Position numbers and translations under genes: made by a program. From Amylibacter sp. IMCC11727 (lineage in GTDB: Bacteria; Pseudomonadota; Alphaproteobacteria; Rhodobacterales; Rhodobacteraceae): a stretch of 64,000 nt of DNA. The notes beneath the pieces were generated by a model. The model made no database searches, was not told where the DNA came from, and saw only the letters and a program-made list of their open reading frames with translations. The stretch is taken from the NCBI RefSeq assembly GCF_029854195.1, contig NZ_CP122960.1:3230001-3294000 (forward strand), written 5' to 3'. Shown here one piece after another: positions 61,097-64,000 of this stretch; within the stretch, counting starts at the first letter, position 1; every line of letters begins with the position of its first letter.

Positions 61097-61815
61097 GACG
61101 CTTGCGCATCAAAAAACTTGGCCCGATGTCGCTCCAACAAATCTTGATCAGGTAAAAACCGCGATGGCATGTCCAAAACACCGCGCCCAATCCGCTCTCG
61201 CGTGATGGGCCGCATGTGATCCGACACGATCATACGATAAGACTCATCAAACGTGATCAAATGTCGATCAAACGCTTTGTCATGCAACGCATTCAGCAAA
61301 ATTCCATTGCGCGGGTTCAACCGCTGCGACGCGTCCTCCGCCCAGCCCACAATATGGCTCGCCACCAGCAACTTGGGCTCTTCAACCCCAGTCAAAGCAC
61401 ATTTTGCACCATATGATGCCAGCATCATGTCACGGAAATATCCTTGCCCCTGTCGCACTTTTGTGGTTGTGACCCGATCCACACCCTCGCGTAGATGTAT
61501 CCCATCAGGCACTGCATCGGGCTGCCGATACACAAACTCCCGCGCGTCCAAAACATACTCTGGCTCGGTCTGAAACTCTGCCCATATTTGTCGATCAAGC
61601 GCGCTTGCGTTCGCCATGCCCTTGCGCGGCAACGTTTCATCAATCGCCGCCAGATTGCTCAATTTCAGCGCCACAGCCGAAGGCGTTCGCCCTATTCGTC
61701 CCGCCAAATCAATAATCTGAGGATTGCCCTTATGAATGCGCCCAAACGGCGTCACAAGATACAGCGCCAATGCCGCGCGTACTTCCTGTTCTGTCCAATT
61801 ACGTCGTTCAGCCAT
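61087..61815 (-). CDS. HNH endonuclease domain protein
   Basis: This 242-residue protein has an N-terminal helical DNA-binding-like part (NWTEQEVRAALALYLVTPFG, then LAGRIGRTPSAVALKLSNLA) and a C-terminal HNH nuclease: CALTGVEEPKLLVASHIVGW, then LNPRNGILLNALHDKAFDRHLITFD. The motif residues His, Asn and His are present. It matches putative restriction endonucleases of the HNH_2 type without a partner methylase. It is on the opposite strand to the rpmH-rnpA and yidD genes that surround it, so it was probably inserted there. Defence or homing activity is inferred. Confidence 0.85.
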   Translation of the reverse strand: MAERRNWTEQEVRAALALYLVTPFGRIHKGNPQIIDLAGRIGRTPSAVALKLSNLAAIDETLPRKGMANASALDRQIWAEFQTEPEYVLDAREFVYRQPDAVPDGIHLREGVDRVTTTKVRQGQGYFRDMMLASYGAKCALTGVEEPKLLVASHIVGWAEDASQRLNPRNGILLNALHDKAFDRHLITFDESYRMIVSDHMRPITRERIGRGVLDMPSRFLPDQDLLERHRAKFFDAQASHP

Positions 61816-61867
61816 TCTTCACTCAACCTGGCCTCAAATAAAACATCAAGGGATATAGCAGACCGAT

Positions 61868-61894
61868 CCCCTTTTTCTTGGCTCAAATATCCAA
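61868..61894. repeat. Dispersed intergenic element, copy 3
   Basis: CCCCTTTTTCTTGGCTCAAA, then TATCCAA, lies between the HNH gene and the amidotransferase gene. It matches the copy at 46075-46100. Confidence 0.55.
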
Positions 61895-62040
61895 TCCAAT
61901 TCCCTCCCCGCCCACGTCCATCCGCAGTTCAAACACCCCCTTTTGGGCATTCATCACAATCCCATCCCCATTAAGTGATTTCTTTGGGACCACATTCGCA
62001 CCGTACTCTCGTATTAAATCGAAAACCCCAAAGGACTCCC

Positions 62041-62805
62041 ATGTGTCGCCTGACCGCCTACCTCGGCCCCGAAATCGCGCTTGAACGCATTATCGTTACA
62101 CCCAGCCATTCCCTGTTGGAACAATCTCAAGCCGCGACTGAGGCCAAACTCGCCACCAATGGCGATGGCTTTGGCATTGCGTGGTATGGCGACGATCCGA
62201 TTCCTGGGCTGTACCGCGATGTGCTGCCCGCGTGGTCCGACGGCAATTTGCCTAACCTGTGCCGCATGGTGAAATCCCACCTGTTCCTCGCCCATGTGCG
62301 TGCCTCGACCGTTGGCGAAGTCACGCGCGTTAACTGTCATCCCTTCACGTCAGATCATTGGTCCTTTGCACACAACGGCCAAATCGCGGATTTCACGCGC
62401 ATCCGGCGCACACTCGAATCAACGCTTCCCGATGACCTCTACGCCCAGCGCCGTGGCACCACGGACAGCGAAATGTTGTTTATGCTCTGCCTTGCAAACG
62501 GGCTCGACGCCGATCCCGTCACAGCGATCCAGACGACACTAGATCAAATTCGCGCGGTGCAGGGCGACACCAAAGCCCCCAATCGCCTTGCCTGTGTGCT
62601 GACCAACGGCACGTCTGTTTACGGCTTTCGCCACGCCTCCGATCACGCCAGCCCAACGCTGTACCTTTCAGGGCCACTCACTTCGGGGGGCACGGCGCTT
62701 GCATCTGAACCCCTTGATGGGGACGTAACCAACTGGACAGCCTTGCGAGAAAACGAACTGATCTGTCTCACAGGCCACGGCACAAACCGCCACATCTTGC
62801 ACTAG
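62041..62805 (+). CDS. Class II glutamine amidotransferase
   Basis: This 254-residue protein is an Ntn-type glutaminase domain alone, of the YafJ/EgtC kind. Cys2 after the initiator Met is the nucleophile (MCRLTAYLG). NGDGFGIAWYG near 40, HVRASTVGEVTRVNCHPF near 83, and FAHNGQI near 106 are the catalytic and oxyanion elements. AAAGGA precedes the ATG at 62041; a longer frame would bury Cys2 and is rejected. The acceptor is unknown; no ergothioneine genes are near. Confidence 0.87.
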   Translation: MCRLTAYLGPEIALERIIVTPSHSLLEQSQAATEAKLATNGDGFGIAWYGDDPIPGLYRDVLPAWSDGNLPNLCRMVKSHLFLAHVRASTVGEVTRVNCHPFTSDHWSFAHNGQIADFTRIRRTLESTLPDDLYAQRRGTTDSEMLFMLCLANGLDADPVTAIQTTLDQIRAVQGDTKAPNRLACVLTNGTSVYGFRHASDHASPTLYLSGPLTSGGTALASEPLDGDVTNWTALRENELICLTGHGTNRHILH

Positions 62806-62832
62806 GGACCATCCCGCTGGTATCCCAGCGCC

Positions 62833-63054
62833 ATGACCCCGCTTGCCAAACTCCTGTCGTTGCCCGTTAAGGCCTACCGCCTGACCTTCTCGTCTTACGT
62901 GGGCCATGGCTGCCGCTTTCAACCCACCTGCAGCGCCTATGCCCTCGAAGCATTGGAAAAACACGGCGGAATCAAAGGCGGATACCTCACGGCCCACCGC
63001 ATCTGCCGCTGCCATCCTTGGGGCGGCTCGGGCATCGACAACGTGCCAGATTAG
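62833..63054 (+). CDS. yidD: Membrane protein insertion efficiency factor YidD
   Basis: This 73-residue protein matches YidD: YRLTFSSYVGHGCRFQPTCSAYALEALEKHG (in parts) and RICRCHPWGGSGIDNVP. Its three conserved Cys are present. YidD assists YidC in inserting membrane proteins. It starts 27 bases after the amidotransferase gene. yidC does not follow; instead a structured spacer and a creatinase gene are found. Confidence 0.95.
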   Translation: MTPLAKLLSLPVKAYRLTFSSYVGHGCRFQPTCSAYALEALEKHGGIKGGYLTAHRICRCHPWGGSGIDNVPD

Positions 63055-63055
63055 G

Positions 63056-63149
63056 CGTTTCAAGAAAAACGTCAGCGGTTGTTCATCACCAAAAGCCCAA
63101 GATCGCGAAGCGTGGCAGGGTATTGGTGATTCAGGTCATTCTTGAAACG
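63056..63149. ncRNA. Candidate structured RNA: nested inverted repeats after yidD
   Basis: An outer stem CGTTTCAAGAA (63056-63066) with TTCTTGAAACG (63139-63149) is perfect over 11 bp. It encloses a second perfect stem, ATCACCAA (63085-63092) with TTGGTGAT (63123-63130). It begins two bases after the yidD stop and ends about 150 bases before the creatinase start. There is no T-run, and I recognise no riboswitch or known RNA family. No open frame of note covers it. Confidence 0.4.
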
Positions 63150-63302
63150 TTAAAAACACTTGCCAGACTCACATTTTCCGACTTACAACGCGGCCAAGGC
63201 GATGGCGTCGCCCCACGCACCCCTCGTGCGCTTCTCAAACCTGTTCTGTACGCCGGACATGTTGCAGGAGCAGTACCGCGTCTCCTGTCAAAGGAGATCA
63301 AA

Positions 63303-64000
63303 ATGGACCAACTCGCATCCTTCCAAAACACCGAATTTTTCACATTCGAAAACGGTGAAAAAGCACCCCTTCCATTCCCCCAAGCTGAATATGACGCGCG
63401 CCTTGCTGGCCTGCGCAAAATCATGGCGGAAAAAAACATCGAAGCCGTCGTTCTGACATCCATGCACGGCATCGCTTATTACTCTGGCTTCCTGTATTGT
63501 TCCTTCGGTCGCCCCTACGCATGTGTTGTAACACACGACCGCGCCACCACAATTTCCGCTGGCATCGACGGGGGCCAACCTGCCCGCCGCTCCGCCTGTG
63601 ACAACCTCGTTTACACCGACTGGAAGCGTGACAACTACTGGCGTGCGGTGAAAAACTGTGCGGGCAACGCACGTCGCATCGGGATCGAAGGCGACCACCT
63701 GACCCTCGCAGGTCAAAACGCCCTGAACACCTTCATCGAGCCAGAAGTTCTCGAAGACATCGCCCCTGCCTCTATGGCGCAGCGTATGGTGAAATCCCCA
63801 GCTGAAATCGCACTCATCAAAGAAGGCGCACGCGTTGCAGACCACGGCGGATTCGCGATCCGCGACGCCATCAAACTTGGCGCATCTGAAATCGAAATCG
63901 CCATGGCGGGCCGCGACGCAATGGAACTGGAAATTGCACGTTCCTTCCCAGATTCCGAAATCCGTGATTCATGGGTGTGGTTCCAGTCTGGCCTCAACAC
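63303..64000 (+). CDS. Creatinase (creatine amidinohydrolase), 5' part
   Basis: The gene runs off the window; 232 codons are visible of about 400. The family (M24 fold) hydrolyses creatine to sarcosine and urea. The N-terminal domain contains YYSGFLYCSFGRPYACVVTHD near 63 and AGIDGGQPARRS near 95, then YTDWKRDNYW, the creatinase pattern, and MVKSPAEIALIKEGARVADHGG begins the catalytic domain. AAAGGAG precedes the ATG. The active-site His lies beyond or near the window edge. Some relatives act on other guanidino compounds or methylated amines. Confidence 0.88.
   Translation, partial: MDQLASFQNTEFFTFENGEKAPLPFPQAEYDARLAGLRKIMAEKNIEAVVLTSMHGIAYYSGFLYCSFGRPYACVVTHDRATTISAGIDGGQPARRSACDNLVYTDWKRDNYWRAVKNCAGNARRIGIEGDHLTLAGQNALNTFIEPEVLEDIAPASMAQRMVKSPAEIALIKEGARVADHGGFAIRDAIKLGASEIEIAMAGRDAMELEIARSFPDSEIRDSWVWFQSGLN

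Overview
The window is a 64 kb stretch of chromosome from a marine alphaproteobacterium of the order Rhodobacterales (Roseobacter group). The assignment rests on gene content and order: argH followed by a tiny lipoprotein gene and lysA, a TIGR02302/DUF4175 protein, DUF1636 next to cobalamin genes, HemP, DUF1244 beside an N-formylglutamate amidohydrolase, DgcN/DgcA, and CoaA-type pantothenate kinase. Base composition is moderate and genes are densely packed, often with ATGA or TGATG overlaps. I saw no rRNA, tRNA, CRISPR array, phage or intact insertion sequence. Most of the window is core genome.

Layout. 1-3.1 kb: a doubtful ORF remnant, a stand-alone receiver protein, and the DUF1636-cobC-cbiB cobalamin cluster. 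3.2-8.4 kb: gap, then ftsE-ftsX-plsC on the minus strand and a zinc-ribbon membrane protein. 8.4-16.6 kb: DUF1203, TIGR02302, lysA, accessory small genes, an LptM-like lipoprotein, argH, and a divergent thioredoxin-like protein. 16.6-25.3 kb: coaA, a small exported protein, a haem-uptake cluster (hemP), tag, an EAL protein, phaA-phaB, YdcH, a TrmN6-like methyltransferase and a polyprenyl diphosphate synthase. 25.2-31.4 kb: ispE, a TPR protein, ETF-ubiquinone oxidoreductase, greA. 31.4-35.7 kb: the molybdenum cofactor set fdhD-mobA-mobB-moeA and azlC-azlD. 35.7-38.5 kb: an Lrp-type regulator divergent from ald, a peroxiredoxin-like protein and mscL. 38.7-41.4 kb: two flavin oxidoreductases. 41.5-46.8 kb: rpmI-rplT-pheS and pheT, with an AT-rich foreign segment separating pheS from pheT. 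46.9-53.6 kb: pyk, N-formylglutamate amidohydrolase, DUF1244, an overlapping GumN / membrane / desaturase operon, and a D-amino-acid transaminase. 53.6-56.4 kb: dgcN-dgcA and an unknown gene. 56.6-60.2 kb: a histidine kinase, a disulfide reductase and a VTT membrane protein. 60.5-64 kb: rpmH-rnpA ... yidD interrupted by an HNH nuclease and a glutamine amidotransferase, then the start of a creatinase gene.

Two regulatory links stand out. A 12-base match, TTATCGCTAACG, lies just upstream of both gap and pyk, as expected for a CceR/PckR-like LacI-family regulator of central carbon metabolism. A second element, two TTCGAA boxes 11 bp apart, lies upstream of both ald and dgcN in the same orientation. 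The dgcN-dgcA-unknown-dat gene run plus ald could together dispose of L-Ala, D-Ala and D-Glu, the amino acids of peptidoglycan stem peptides, under a nearby Lrp-family regulator. That link is inference, but it is the most interesting candidate system here.

Other unexplained structure includes a near-perfect 15-bp inverted repeat before a putative ribbon-helix-helix gene inside the pheS/pheT gap, a nested inverted repeat between yidD and creatinase, and two families of short dispersed intergenic repeats. Several short genes (32, 32, 51, 54 and 58 codons) are included that are easy to miss.
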